DNA of 24,117 nt from Contendibacter sp031732755 (GTDB lineage: Bacteria > Pseudomonadota > Gammaproteobacteria > Competibacterales > Competibacteraceae): NCBI GenBank assembly GCA_031732755.1, contig JAVMKI010000036.1, positions 1 to 24,117 of the forward strand, written 5' to 3'. A model generated the notes under the pieces. It did not search any database and was not told the origin of the DNA. It was given only the letters and a program-made list of their open reading frames with translations. Position 1 is the first letter of the stretch. The number at the start of each line of letters is the position of its first letter. The translations under genes were made by a program, and so were the position numbers. Positions 1 through 7,485 of this stretch are shown piece after piece.

Positions 1-73
1 CCCCTCCGTTCAGGCCGATCTTCCATGAATCACACTTTACCTGTTTTGCAGATCTGCTAACTAACGACACGCC

Positions 74-772
74 CTAGACCAACCACGTCGCTAAAAATCC
101 CTCAAACCACCGATCCAGCGCGGCGTCGTGGCGGGCATGATGAGCGCGTTGCTCGGCGGCGGATTGCGCGCCGGGCGCGGTGAGTTCGTTCGCCCCTTCC
201 ACCAGCCAGTGCTCCAAAATCGGCTGATCCACCTCTGGATGGAACTGTACGCCGAAGGCGTTAGCGCCGTAGCGATACGCCTGATGGGGAAAGCGTTCAC
301 CGCCGGCCAGCAGTTCCGCGCCAGCGGGTAACGCAAAACCTTCATGGTGCCAGTGATAGACGTGCAGTGGAGCATCAAACGTCGCCTGGCCGACGGCAGT
401 CGGTTGGACTGGGAAATAGCCGATTTCCGCCAGCCCCGCCGGATGAGGCTGGACCGTGGCGCCCAAAGCCCGCGCCAGCAGTTGCGCGCCCAGACAGATA
501 CCGAGGAACGGCCGGCCGGAATCCAGCGCCTGGGGAATCCAGTCCAATTGCGCCCGGATGCCGGGCAGCTTGCCGTCGTCGTTGGCGCTCATCGGTCCGC
601 CGAACACCATCGCGCCGGCGTAGCCATCCATGCCGACGGGTAGCGGCTGACCGGCCAGCGGATAGCAATAATCGAGCGCGTAGCCGCGTTCCCGCAGTTT
701 GCGCCCACAACGACCGGCGCTGGCATCGGGCGTTTGCATCACCAGCAGCAAACGTGGCGGTTCACGGGTCAC
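74..772 (-). CDS. Class I glutamine amidotransferase (GMP-synthase-like GATase domain protein)
   Basis: A 232-residue stand-alone class I glutamine amidotransferase, a fold that hydrolyses glutamine to release ammonia. The nucleophile elbow GICLGAQ spans residues 91-97 with Cys93, and the His/Glu pair of the triad is in FHPE (His178, Glu180). An oxyanion-side FGGPMS motif lies near residue 58. No synthetase domain is attached, so the ammonia acceptor is unknown. It is not obviously TrpG, PabA or CarA; it looks like the 'GMP synthase-like' group often annotated only as glutamine amidotransferase. The start is GTG at 772, and its GTGA overlaps the TGA stop of the upstream DAHP synthase, so the two are very probably translationally coupled. 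The family call is sure; the biological substrate is not. Confidence 0.9.
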   Translation of the reverse strand: MTREPPRLLLVMQTPDASAGRCGRKLRERGYALDYCYPLAGQPLPVGMDGYAGAMVFGGPMSANDDGKLPGIRAQLDWIPQALDSGRPFLGICLGAQLLARALGATVQPHPAGLAEIGYFPVQPTAVGQATFDAPLHVYHWHHEGFALPAGAELLAGGERFPHQAYRYGANAFGVQFHPEVDQPILEHWLVEGANELTAPGAQSAAEQRAHHARHDAALDRWFEGFLATWLV

Positions 773-2184
773 GATTCGCTGCTCCCATCCACGTCAGCGT
801 TTGCCCCAATCGCCCGCCGGTAATCCTTCAGAGTTTCGGCGATCAGAAACGCTAGTTCCAGGCTTTGCGAGGCGTTCAGACGCGGATCGCAGCGCGTGTG
901 ATAACGGTCGGCCAAACCCTGTTCGGTGATCGCCTGCGCTCCACCCAAGCATTCCGTGACATCCTGCCCGGTCAGTTCAAAATGCATCCCGCCCGGAATA
1001 CTGCCCTCGGCGCGGTGAATGGCGAAGAACTGCCGCACCTCATCCAGGATGCGGGCGAATGGGCGGGTCTTGTAGCCAGTACTGGCTTCCAGGGTGTTGC
1101 CGTGCATCGAATCACAGGACCAGATGACCCGCCGACCTTCGCGCTGCACCGCCCGGATCAGCGGCGGCAGGGCCATGGCGATTCGGTCCGCGCCCATGCG
1201 GCTGATCAGGGTCAGCCGGCCCGGCTGGTCGTCGGGGTTCAGCGCGTCCAACAGACGCAGCAACGTGTCAGGATCGGTGGTCGGTCCCAGCTTCAGGCCA
1301 ATGGGATTGGCGATGCCGCGCATGAATTCGACGTGCGCGCCATCCAGTTGCCGGGTGCGTTCGCCGATCCACAGGAAATGCGCCGAGCCGTCGTACCACT
1401 CGCCGGTTTGCGGGTCGCGCCGGGTGAGGGCCTGCTCGTAGCCCAGCAACAGCGCCTCGTGCGAGGTATAGAAATTCACCTGACGCACCTGCGGGACAGC
1501 CATGGCATCCAATCCGCAGGCGCGCATGAACGCCAGCGTCTCGCTGATCCGGCTGGCCAGATCGCGGTAGCGCGCGCCCTGGGGACTGGCGCGCAGGAAA
1601 TCCAGATTCCATTGTTGGACCCGATGCAGATCGGCGAAACCGCCTTGAGCCAAGGCCCGCAACAGGTTCAGCGTGGCCGCCGATTGCGAATAGGCGCGCA
1701 ACTGCCGGCGCGGATCGGATCGGCGCGCTTCGGCGGTAAAATCGGGATCGTTGATGATGTCGCCCCGGTAGCTGGGCAGGGTCGCGCCGTGGCGGGTTTC
1801 GGTCGGCGCGCTGCGCGGCTTGGCGAACTGGCCGGCCATTCGCCCCACCTTTACCACTGGGCAGGCGGCGGCGAAGGTCAGGATGACCGCCATTTGCAAC
1901 AGAACGCGAAAGGTGTCGGTGATGGCGTGCTCGGTGAAATCGGCGAAGCTCTCGGCGCAGTCGCCGCCTTGCAGCAGGAACGCGCGGCCAGCGGCCACTT
2001 CGGCCAATTGTTGGCGCAGGGTGCGAATCTCGCCCGCGAACACCAACGGCAACGAGGTGGACAGCCGCTCTTCGACTTCGACCAGCGCCAAAGCGTCGTC
2101 GTAGACTGGCAGTTGCGCCGCCGGGCGCTGTCGCCAGCTTGCCGGGGTCCAGGAGGGCTGAGAGTATGGCATGGGTTGGGACAT
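769..2184 (-). CDS. 3-deoxy-7-phosphoheptulonate (DAHP) synthase, class II
   Basis: Catalyses condensation of phosphoenolpyruvate and erythrose 4-phosphate, the first shikimate-pathway step, in the cytoplasm. The 471-residue product carries class II (plant/Mycobacterium type) motifs: QGGDCAES at 72-79, GRMAGQFAKPRS at 114-125, WIGERTRQLDGAH at 272-284 and CDSMHGNT at 357-364. Cys76, His361, Glu403 and Asp433 fit the four metal ligands of the M. tuberculosis enzyme; the His-Glu and Glu-Asp spacings (42 and 30) are the same. The reading frame stays open upstream to 2346, but that extension has no family resemblance, so ATG at 2184 is chosen, giving a normal class II length. A TACAAT box at 2235-2240 on this strand could be a -10, without a clear -35. 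The amidotransferase gene follows with a 4-bp overlap. Confidence 0.95.
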   Translation of the reverse strand: MSQPMPYSQPSWTPASWRQRPAAQLPVYDDALALVEVEERLSTSLPLVFAGEIRTLRQQLAEVAAGRAFLLQGGDCAESFADFTEHAITDTFRVLLQMAVILTFAAACPVVKVGRMAGQFAKPRSAPTETRHGATLPSYRGDIINDPDFTAEARRSDPRRQLRAYSQSAATLNLLRALAQGGFADLHRVQQWNLDFLRASPQGARYRDLASRISETLAFMRACGLDAMAVPQVRQVNFYTSHEALLLGYEQALTRRDPQTGEWYDGSAHFLWIGERTRQLDGAHVEFMRGIANPIGLKLGPTTDPDTLLRLLDALNPDDQPGRLTLISRMGADRIAMALPPLIRAVQREGRRVIWSCDSMHGNTLEASTGYKTRPFARILDEVRQFFAIHRAEGSIPGGMHFELTGQDVTECLGGAQAITEQGLADRYHTRCDPRLNASQSLELAFLIAETLKDYRRAIGANADVDGSSES

Positions 2185-2442
2185 CAGGGCACTCGAAAGT
2201 TGCGTGAGACTTCGCGCCAGCCATGCTGGCCGGAATTGTAGGATAACCCAGGAGCCGGCTTGCCGGCGACGACTCGCCCATCGTAGGTGAACGCTCTCAC
2301 AGGTAACCTCTTGATTCAAAATCAGGCGGCTTTTATACAGCTTCAAACGATCAACGGCCCGTCGATCGCCGCCAAAGATGGCTAAACTGGTTCTTGGCGA
2401 CGATGATAAGCAATCCTATTCCCGAATAGCGAGGTGACGGCA
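2185..2442. other. Divergent intergenic region, DAHP synthase / hypothetical gene
   Basis: 258 bp without a supported gene. It holds a possible -10 TACAAT for the left gene (minus, 2235-2240) and, on the plus strand, TTGGCG 17 bp before TATTCC as a weak promoter pair for the right gene. A short palindrome CCGGC-TT-GCCGG sits near 2255-2266. Confidence 0.35.
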
Positions 2443-2949
2443 ATGGCGAACCCTGACGAAACACCCCTGATTCCACTGGCCGGGCTGGAAGAGAGCCGAC
2501 GGGCTTTGCTGGAGTTGCTCGATGGGATGCGGCGCACGTTGCATCTGTACACACCGTTGGTGCGCCCCGAGTTATACGACGATGCCAGCGTGCTCGCCGC
2601 TATCCGCAATCGCGTGGTCAGCCAACCCAAGATACGCTTTCATCTACTGCTGCCACCGGCACGCGAGTGGCGCAGCGACTGTCCGGGATTGGTGCGGCTC
2701 AGCGAGCGGTTGACCACCGCCCTGATTTTGCGCACCCCGGACCGGGAGGAAACACCGGACCGGCCCGAGCTAGGCCAGGCGTTCGCCATCGCCGACGAAC
2801 GGGCGTTGCTGCGATTCAGCGACCCGCGCCGGCTGATCGGGAGCTACGAACCCCAGCCCAGCGAGCGGCTGAAGGAATTGCGGGAACTGTTTCGGATGCT
2901 CTGGGAACGGGCGCAGCCCGATCCCGACCTGCGCCGACTGGGAATCTAG
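2443..2949 (+). CDS. Hypothetical protein, possibly PLD-like (DUF7931-type)
   Basis: A 168-residue soluble protein with no signal peptide or membrane segment. The visible pattern is an N-terminal helix, a strand with HLYTPLVRPELYDD, then FHLLLPPAREWRSDCPGLVRLSERL, a central ALILRTP strand and a C-terminal F(S)DPRRLIGSYEPQPSERLKELRELFRMLWERA-type tail (residues about 125-158). This recalls the small PLD-like domain found alone or fused to GNAT acetyltransferases in gammaproteobacteria, but the resemblance is from memory and weak; no HKD motif is visible. ATG at 2443 is preferred over an in-frame GTG at 2434 because GAGG at 2431-2434 is 8 nt from the ATG. It converges with nudF, and the two stop codons share a CTAG at 2946-2949. 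Confidence 0.75.
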   Translation: MANPDETPLIPLAGLEESRRALLELLDGMRRTLHLYTPLVRPELYDDASVLAAIRNRVVSQPKIRFHLLLPPAREWRSDCPGLVRLSERLTTALILRTPDREETPDRPELGQAFAIADERALLRFSDPRRLIGSYEPQPSERLKELRELFRMLWERAQPDPDLRRLGI

Positions 2950-3560
2950 CCCGGCGCGCCGCGCCAGCGTTCCAGCAGCTTCGACCGATTTAACTCCAGC
3001 CATTGCAGGGCGATAATCGGCGCGGCGGAGTTAATCCGCCCGGAATGCAGCAATTCCAGCGCTTCGGCCCGGGAAACGATATGCACCCGGATGTCTTCGT
3101 GTTCGGCGACGACGCCGCGCACGCCACCGGGCACCGTCCCGGTATCGACCCGCCCACAAAACAGGGTAATGCTTTCCGAGGTGCCCCCCGGACTGACCAG
3201 ATAGTGATGAATCGGCACGAGGTCAAGCAGTTCACAGCCCGCTTCCTCGGCGGTTTCTCGCCGAGCCACGTCCTCGGTGGTTTCGCCGGGATGGTCGATA
3301 ATCCCGGCAACGATTTCCAGCAGCCAGGGACCGCCGGGAAACTCCAGCGCGCCAACGCGAAACTGCTCCAGTAAAACCAACTGGTCCCGTTCGGGGTCAT
3401 AGAGCAGAACGGCAACCGCGTGACCACGTTCCAGGCACTCGCGGATCATCTCCGGGCTCCAGCCGCCAGCAAACAGTTCATGCCGCAACCGGTATTTCTC
3501 CAGACGAAAGAAGCCGCGATAGCCGCTGGACTGATCCAGGACTTCAAACCGATAGTTCAT
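2946..3560 (-). CDS. nudF: ADP-ribose pyrophosphatase, Nudix hydrolase
   Basis: A 204-residue Nudix hydrolase of the ADP-ribose pyrophosphatase type, splitting ADP-ribose to AMP and ribose 5-phosphate in the cytosol. It has the family's N-terminal strand region (residues 1-50), the substrate-side sequence VLLEQFRVGALEFPGGPW (62-79) and a Nudix box at 86-109 ending in ARRETAEEAG. The C-terminal part (HHYLVSPGGTSESITLFCGRVD) is typical of NudF. Oddly, six residues rather than five separate the first Gly (86) from the first Glu (93) of the box. The frame is open further upstream, but the start at 3560 gives the usual NudF N-terminus. It is divergent from the lipoprotein gene with only 32 bp between starts, so the two promoters must overlap the neighbouring coding sequences or each other. 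Confidence 0.92.
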   Translation of the reverse strand: MNYRFEVLDQSSGYRGFFRLEKYRLRHELFAGGWSPEMIRECLERGHAVAVLLYDPERDQLVLLEQFRVGALEFPGGPWLLEIVAGIIDHPGETTEDVARRETAEEAGCELLDLVPIHHYLVSPGGTSESITLFCGRVDTGTVPGGVRGVVAEHEDIRVHIVSRAEALELLHSGRINSAAPIIALQWLELNRSKLLERWRGAPG

Positions 3561-3592
3561 GAGCGAAATTTTCTCGCGCGGGTAAGGATAGG

Positions 3593-4138
3593 ATGGAAAA
3601 ATCGAATGTCGCTGATTGTAATCCAGTCCGGGGAGCGCTGTGGAAGCCGCTGCCCACGGCAATCCACCGCCACCCCTGGCCGGCGGCCTGGACAACCCTG
3701 ATCCTGACGCTGTTGCTGATCGCCTGTTCGCGCGACGCCACTCCGCCCGAAGTCCAAATCCGAACGCTGATCGCCAACGCCCAGAGCGCGGCCGAGGCGC
3801 GCGACGCGCCGGGCTTGCGCGCGCTGATCGCGGACGACTACACCGATGCCCAGGGTAACGACCGTAAGGCCATGGAAAACCTGATCCGGTTGCACATCCT
3901 GCGCAACCAGTCCATTCATCTGTTCACCCGCATCCACGCCATCGCCTTTCCGCAACCGGATCACGCCACGGTTCGCGTGGCGGCGGCGATGGCTGGCCGG
4001 CCCGTGGCGAACGCCGGCGAACTGGTGGGCATGAACGCCAACCTGTACCGCTTCGATCTCGAACTGGTTCGGCGCGGTGGCGACTGGCGTGTGCAACGCG
4101 CTGCCTGGGAACCGGCGCGGCTGGATGATTTCTGGTAA
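3593..4138 (+). CDS. Predicted lipoprotein with NTF2-like domain
   Basis: A 181-residue product with a hydrophobic stretch TTLILTLLLIAC ending in a lipobox-like LIAC (Cys45), then a roughly 135-residue domain. The order of helix (VQIRTLIANAQSAAEARDAP), LIADDYTDAQG, a helix and alternating strands ending YRFDLELVRRGGDWRVQRAAW resembles the NTF2/SnoaL-like fold seen in many small envelope proteins of unknown role. It is probably anchored on the periplasmic side of a membrane. The start at 3593 has AAGGA about 5 nt upstream, but it leaves an unusually long 30-residue segment before the hydrophobic core, so a later non-standard start is possible. Function is unknown. Confidence 0.75.
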   Translation: MEKSNVADCNPVRGALWKPLPTAIHRHPWPAAWTTLILTLLLIACSRDATPPEVQIRTLIANAQSAAEARDAPGLRALIADDYTDAQGNDRKAMENLIRLHILRNQSIHLFTRIHAIAFPQPDHATVRVAAAMAGRPVANAGELVGMNANLYRFDLELVRRGGDWRVQRAAWEPARLDDFW

Positions 4139-4254
4139 TCTGTTTATTTTGGAGACAGTTCGGCTCAAGGCGCGATCCTTGCTTAAAATCCAACGCCGAT
4201 CCATTCAATTCAACGGCCGGCACTCGTTAGGCTCGTTCCGAAGTGAGACATGCG

Positions 4255-6204
4255 ATGAAATCGAAGTTTCTAAAATATACGTTGCTAATGCTGGGGCTGG
4301 TCGGTCCACCACTATGCGCACACTCCGGCGACGACTCCATCCTGTCCCCGGAAACCGCCGTGGACAGCGACGATGGCACCAACCTCAACGCTACCTTCAT
4401 TCCCAACGATACCGCGGCAACCGCTCAGGCTATTCGCAATCCCGTCGTCTTGACGGGCTACGTCAATCAACCCGGCAGTGGCGCCGAGGGCCGGTCGTAT
4501 GCAGCTGGCGACCTGGTGGATGCATACCAAGTCAATCTGAAGGCCGGTGATCGGGTCACGCTGACCATCGCCGGCGACGGCGTCCAGGCCGATCTGGACC
4601 TGGGCCTGGCCGATTTGGACGGCAATTTACTCAATGCCTCGGCTGGTCAGGTTCGAGTCGAATCGCTGACGGTCAAGGCCACGGACGACTATCTGGTGCT
4701 GGTGGGAGCGCACCGGGGCGCATCCCGTTACGAATTGACCATCGGCCCAGCGCAGGGACCGGCCACCGCCAGCTTGCGCCTGAGCGATTCGTTCGCTGCC
4801 CATCAGGTCATCATGCGCTTCCTGGATCAACCTGTCGAAATCAAGGGTGGCGTGCGCGCCCAGGCGCGGGCGTTGGGCGAGTTCGCGGGCCGGGAGCACG
4901 AAACCCGGCAGCGGAACGTCCTGTTCGATTTGGCCGAGTTGCGGCAGGTGGCGGCCTATCGGACGTTGGCCAGCGCTGAATCATCCCCATTCCCCGGCGG
5001 GTTTCAGCCCGCTGCTTCGACGGATCAGGACAAGCTGAAGACGTTGTACCAGATCAAAGCAATGCGTTTGGACCAAGAGGTGGCGGCGGCTGAACCCAAT
5101 TACATTCGTCATATACTCGTCGTTCCCAATGATCCGTTTTACCAATACCAATGGCATTACCCGCAGATCAACCTACCGCAGGCATGGGATGTTACGACCG
5201 GCGCCAATACCATCGTGGCGGTGATCGATACCGGCGTGGTGCTGAGCCACCCCGACTTGCAGGGACAATTGGTGGCGGGATACGACTTCATCAAGGATCC
5301 GGCCACCGCTGGCGACGGCGACGGTATTGATCCCAATCCCGATGATCCTGGCGATCACTACGATAATGGTAGTAGTTCCTTCCATGGCACCCACGTCACC
5401 GGCACGATAGCAGCGGCAACCAATAATGGGGTTGGAGTGGCGGGTGTCGCCTTCGGCGCCAAGGTCATGCCGCTGCGGGCGCTCGGCATCGGTGGTGGCT
5501 ACGACTACGATATCGAACAGGCGGTACGTTTCGCCGCCGGGCTAGCCAACGATTCGGGCACGGTACCACCGCAGCGCGCCGACGTGATCAACATGAGCAT
5601 CGGTGGCACCGGTTTCTCGCCGGGTTCCCAGGACGTTTACGATCAGGCGCGCGCGGCGGGCGTTGTCGTCGTCGCGGCAGCCGGCAACGATGGGATCGAT
5701 GAAAAGAATTACCCGGCGGCTTTTACCGGCGTCATCGCGGTCGGCGCCGTGGACATCAACAAGGCCCGGGCGCCGTATTCCAATTTCGGTTCCTGGATCA
5801 GCGTGGTCGCGCCGGGAGGCAACACGAGCCAGGATGTCAATGGCGATGGCAAGCCGGATGGCGTGTTGAGCACGGCGGCTTCGGACAGCAGCGGCACACG
5901 GGTCGACAACTACCAAATCTGGCAGGGCACCTCGATGGCAACGCCGCACATGGCCGGGGTGATCGCGCTGATGAAGGCGGTCGCGCCCAGCCTGACACCG
6001 CAGACCATCGCGAACTTGCTGACCAGTGGCGCGCTGACCGATGATCTGGGCACGGCGGGCAAGGACGACCAGTTCGGTTACGGTTTGATCAACGCCAGCA
6101 AAGCCGTCGCCGCCGCTAGTGGATCGAGTTCATCGTTTCAGACCATTAACCCCAGCTTGCTGAACTTCGGAGCCAACGTCGGCACCATGGTTCCGGTCCC
6201 ATGA
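4255..6204 (+). CDS. Secreted S8 (subtilisin-family) serine peptidase with PPC domain
   Basis: A 649-residue exported subtilase. Residues 1-23 form a Sec signal peptide (MKSKFLKYTLLMLGLVGPPL, then CAHS). About 48-165 is a bacterial pre-peptidase (PPC) beta domain. About 180-285 looks like a propeptide/inhibitor region (HQVIMRFLDQPVEI...EPNYIRHILVVPNDPFY). The catalytic domain follows with Asp325 in VAVIDTG, His377 in FHGTHVTG, oxyanion Asn478 in AAAGNDG and Ser560 in QGTSMATPHMAG, so the triad is complete. Asp-rich loops (DGDGIDPNPDDPGD, DVNGDGKPDG) suggest calcium binding. ATG 4255 is favoured over GTG 4243 because the signal peptide then begins cleanly. The C-terminus stops abruptly after INPSLLNFGANVG, which looks like the opening strand of another beta domain. 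The stop overlaps the next gene in an ATGA. Confidence 0.93.
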   Translation: MKSKFLKYTLLMLGLVGPPLCAHSGDDSILSPETAVDSDDGTNLNATFIPNDTAATAQAIRNPVVLTGYVNQPGSGAEGRSYAAGDLVDAYQVNLKAGDRVTLTIAGDGVQADLDLGLADLDGNLLNASAGQVRVESLTVKATDDYLVLVGAHRGASRYELTIGPAQGPATASLRLSDSFAAHQVIMRFLDQPVEIKGGVRAQARALGEFAGREHETRQRNVLFDLAELRQVAAYRTLASAESSPFPGGFQPAASTDQDKLKTLYQIKAMRLDQEVAAAEPNYIRHILVVPNDPFYQYQWHYPQINLPQAWDVTTGANTIVAVIDTGVVLSHPDLQGQLVAGYDFIKDPATAGDGDGIDPNPDDPGDHYDNGSSSFHGTHVTGTIAAATNNGVGVAGVAFGAKVMPLRALGIGGGYDYDIEQAVRFAAGLANDSGTVPPQRADVINMSIGGTGFSPGSQDVYDQARAAGVVVVAAAGNDGIDEKNYPAAFTGVIAVGAVDINKARAPYSNFGSWISVVAPGGNTSQDVNGDGKPDGVLSTAASDSSGTRVDNYQIWQGTSMATPHMAGVIALMKAVAPSLTPQTIANLLTSGALTDDLGTAGKDDQFGYGLINASKAVAAASGSSSSFQTINPSLLNFGANVGTMVPVP

Positions 6205-6701
6205 AGCGCCGGGATGGAAAATGGGTGCTGGCGTTGATGGCGGTGGCGGGGTGCGCCCAACCGGGCGGTGGCGCGGTGGGCGATGCCACCGTGCCCATCG
6301 CCATGCTGGTTAACCAGGATCCCTGTGGAACGCTGAACCATCCCGGCGTGCGCTGGATTACCAATGCGGGTGAATGGCGCGACGTGTATGCGCAGGTAAA
6401 CAGTGCGTGGATGCCCCTCCCTTCTCCGCCGACGGTGGATTTTCCCCGTGTTGGCGTGTTGCTGATCGCGATGGGCCAGCGCCCCACGGCAGGTTACGGA
6501 CTGGCGCTGGCCGATGAGGTCGCCACCGTGCGCGATGGCGTGCTGACGGTGCGGGTGCGCTGGCGCGAGCCGCCGCCGGGCCGCCGACAAGCGCAGGTCA
6601 TGACCAGTCCATGCCTGCTGGCAACCGTGCCGGATGCGGGTTTTACCCGGATTCGGGTGGTGGATCAGAACGGTGGGGTGCGGTTGGAGGGAGCGCGCTA
6701 G
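6201..6701 (+). CDS. PrcB-like lipoprotein (protease complex subunit PrcB family)
   Basis: A 166-residue lipoprotein: signal peptide MKRRDGKWVLALMAVAG followed by Cys18, then an N-terminal segment (PCGTLNHPGVRWITNAGEWRDVY style) and a C-terminal domain at about 88-155. The motif GVLLIAMGQRPTAGYGLAL, then a strand giving VRVRWREPPPG and a final CLLATVP..GFTRIRVVDQ, matches my recollection of the PrcB C-terminal domain. In Treponema denticola PrcB is a lipoprotein needed with PrcA and the subtilase PrtP to form dentilisin. Here the gene starts within the stop of the upstream subtilase (ATGA, 6201-6204), so coupled translation and a shared complex are inferred. The last 59 bp overlap the 3' end of mtfA on the other strand. 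Confidence 0.8.
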   Translation: MKRRDGKWVLALMAVAGCAQPGGGAVGDATVPIAMLVNQDPCGTLNHPGVRWITNAGEWRDVYAQVNSAWMPLPSPPTVDFPRVGVLLIAMGQRPTAGYGLALADEVATVRDGVLTVRVRWREPPPGRRQAQVMTSPCLLATVPDAGFTRIRVVDQNGGVRLEGAR

Positions 6702-7464
6702 GCCGCCGGGCCAATGGATCTTGCCGATAAAACGCCCGCAACTGGATATAAACAGCGGGATAGACGTCGGCGATCACCGCTGGCGTTTCAAAGAAGGCTT
6801 CGCTGGCGACGGCGAAGAATTCGGCGGGGCTGTCGGTGGCGTAGGGATCCAGCGCGGTCGGTCGACCCCGATCCACGTTGCGACACAGGTGGTCGTAAGC
6901 AGCGGTAAAGACACGGCTCCAGTTGCGCACCGTCATGCCCCGGTGCAGCGGCGGCAGACCGTTGACCGCGCCAGTCAGCATGTCCAGCTTGTGGGCCATT
7001 TCGTGGATCACTACATTGAGGCCCGGCTGGTCGAGCGTATCCACGATGTCGGCCCAGGACAGGATGACTGGGCCGCGCTCCCAGGCTTCGCCGATCAACG
7101 GCCGGTGGATGCTGTGGACCAAGCCATTCGGATCGGTGTATTCGTGATGGGCGAGGAACCCTCCGGGGTACAGGATCACCGCGTTCCAGTCCCGGTAGCA
7201 GTCCAGCCCCAGGTTCAGGATCGGCAGGCAGGCCTGGGCCGCGATCAACGGCCCCATTTCCGGAGTCAATTCCAGCCCGCCCGCTGGATCTAGCGCCTTT
7301 TCGGCCAGGAACAGTGTGGCCAAATCGCGCAATTGCTCCAATTCCGCCGGGTTCAAACCCTCCAATACCGGCAGATTCGCCACCGTCGCCCGCCACTCCA
7401 TTTCCGGAAGACGGTCGCGCGCCAGCCGCCGCCGCCGGCGCCAGTTTTGAAATAACTCGAACAT
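6643..7464 (-). CDS. mtfA: MtfA-type zinc-dependent peptidase (M90 family)
   Basis: A 273-residue cytosolic metallopeptidase like E. coli MtfA (265 residues), which is known there to bind the glucose-PTS repressor Mlc and to be an aminopeptidase. Zinc and catalytic residues are clear: HEMAHKLD with His154, Glu155 and His158, and a downstream acidic ligand in PAEFFAVASEAFF (Glu215 or Glu222). The flanking signature YPGGFLAHHEYTDPNGLVH is also typical. The N-terminal FELFQNWRRRRRL is the usual basic start. About 18 C-terminal residues after LARRPS are Pro/Ser-rich and lie entirely antisense to the end of the PrcB-like gene. It sits 21 bp downstream of the small membrane protein gene, so the two are probably one transcript. 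Confidence 0.93.
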   Translation of the reverse strand: MFELFQNWRRRRRLARDRLPEMEWRATVANLPVLEGLNPAELEQLRDLATLFLAEKALDPAGGLELTPEMGPLIAAQACLPILNLGLDCYRDWNAVILYPGGFLAHHEYTDPNGLVHSIHRPLIGEAWERGPVILSWADIVDTLDQPGLNVVIHEMAHKLDMLTGAVNGLPPLHRGMTVRNWSRVFTAAYDHLCRNVDRGRPTALDPYATDSPAEFFAVASEAFFETPAVIADVYPAVYIQLRAFYRQDPLARRPSALPPTAPHRSDPPPESG

Positions 7465-7485
7465 GGAAAGCGAACGGTGTGGGTT

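Noticed and set aside
1..73. Any gene at the left edge
   Set aside because: No start with a plausible frame or RNA motif; the stretch is too short to interpret.
865..2241. Long plus-strand open frame opposite DAHP synthase
   Set aside because: It is antisense to a gene with complete class II motifs and metal ligands; its own translation has no motif, and is Gln/Arg/Gly-rich as expected of a high-GC shadow.
2185..2346. N-terminal extension of DAHP synthase
   Set aside because: Frame is open, but the extension lies outside the family's length and crosses a possible promoter; ATG 2184 fits the family.
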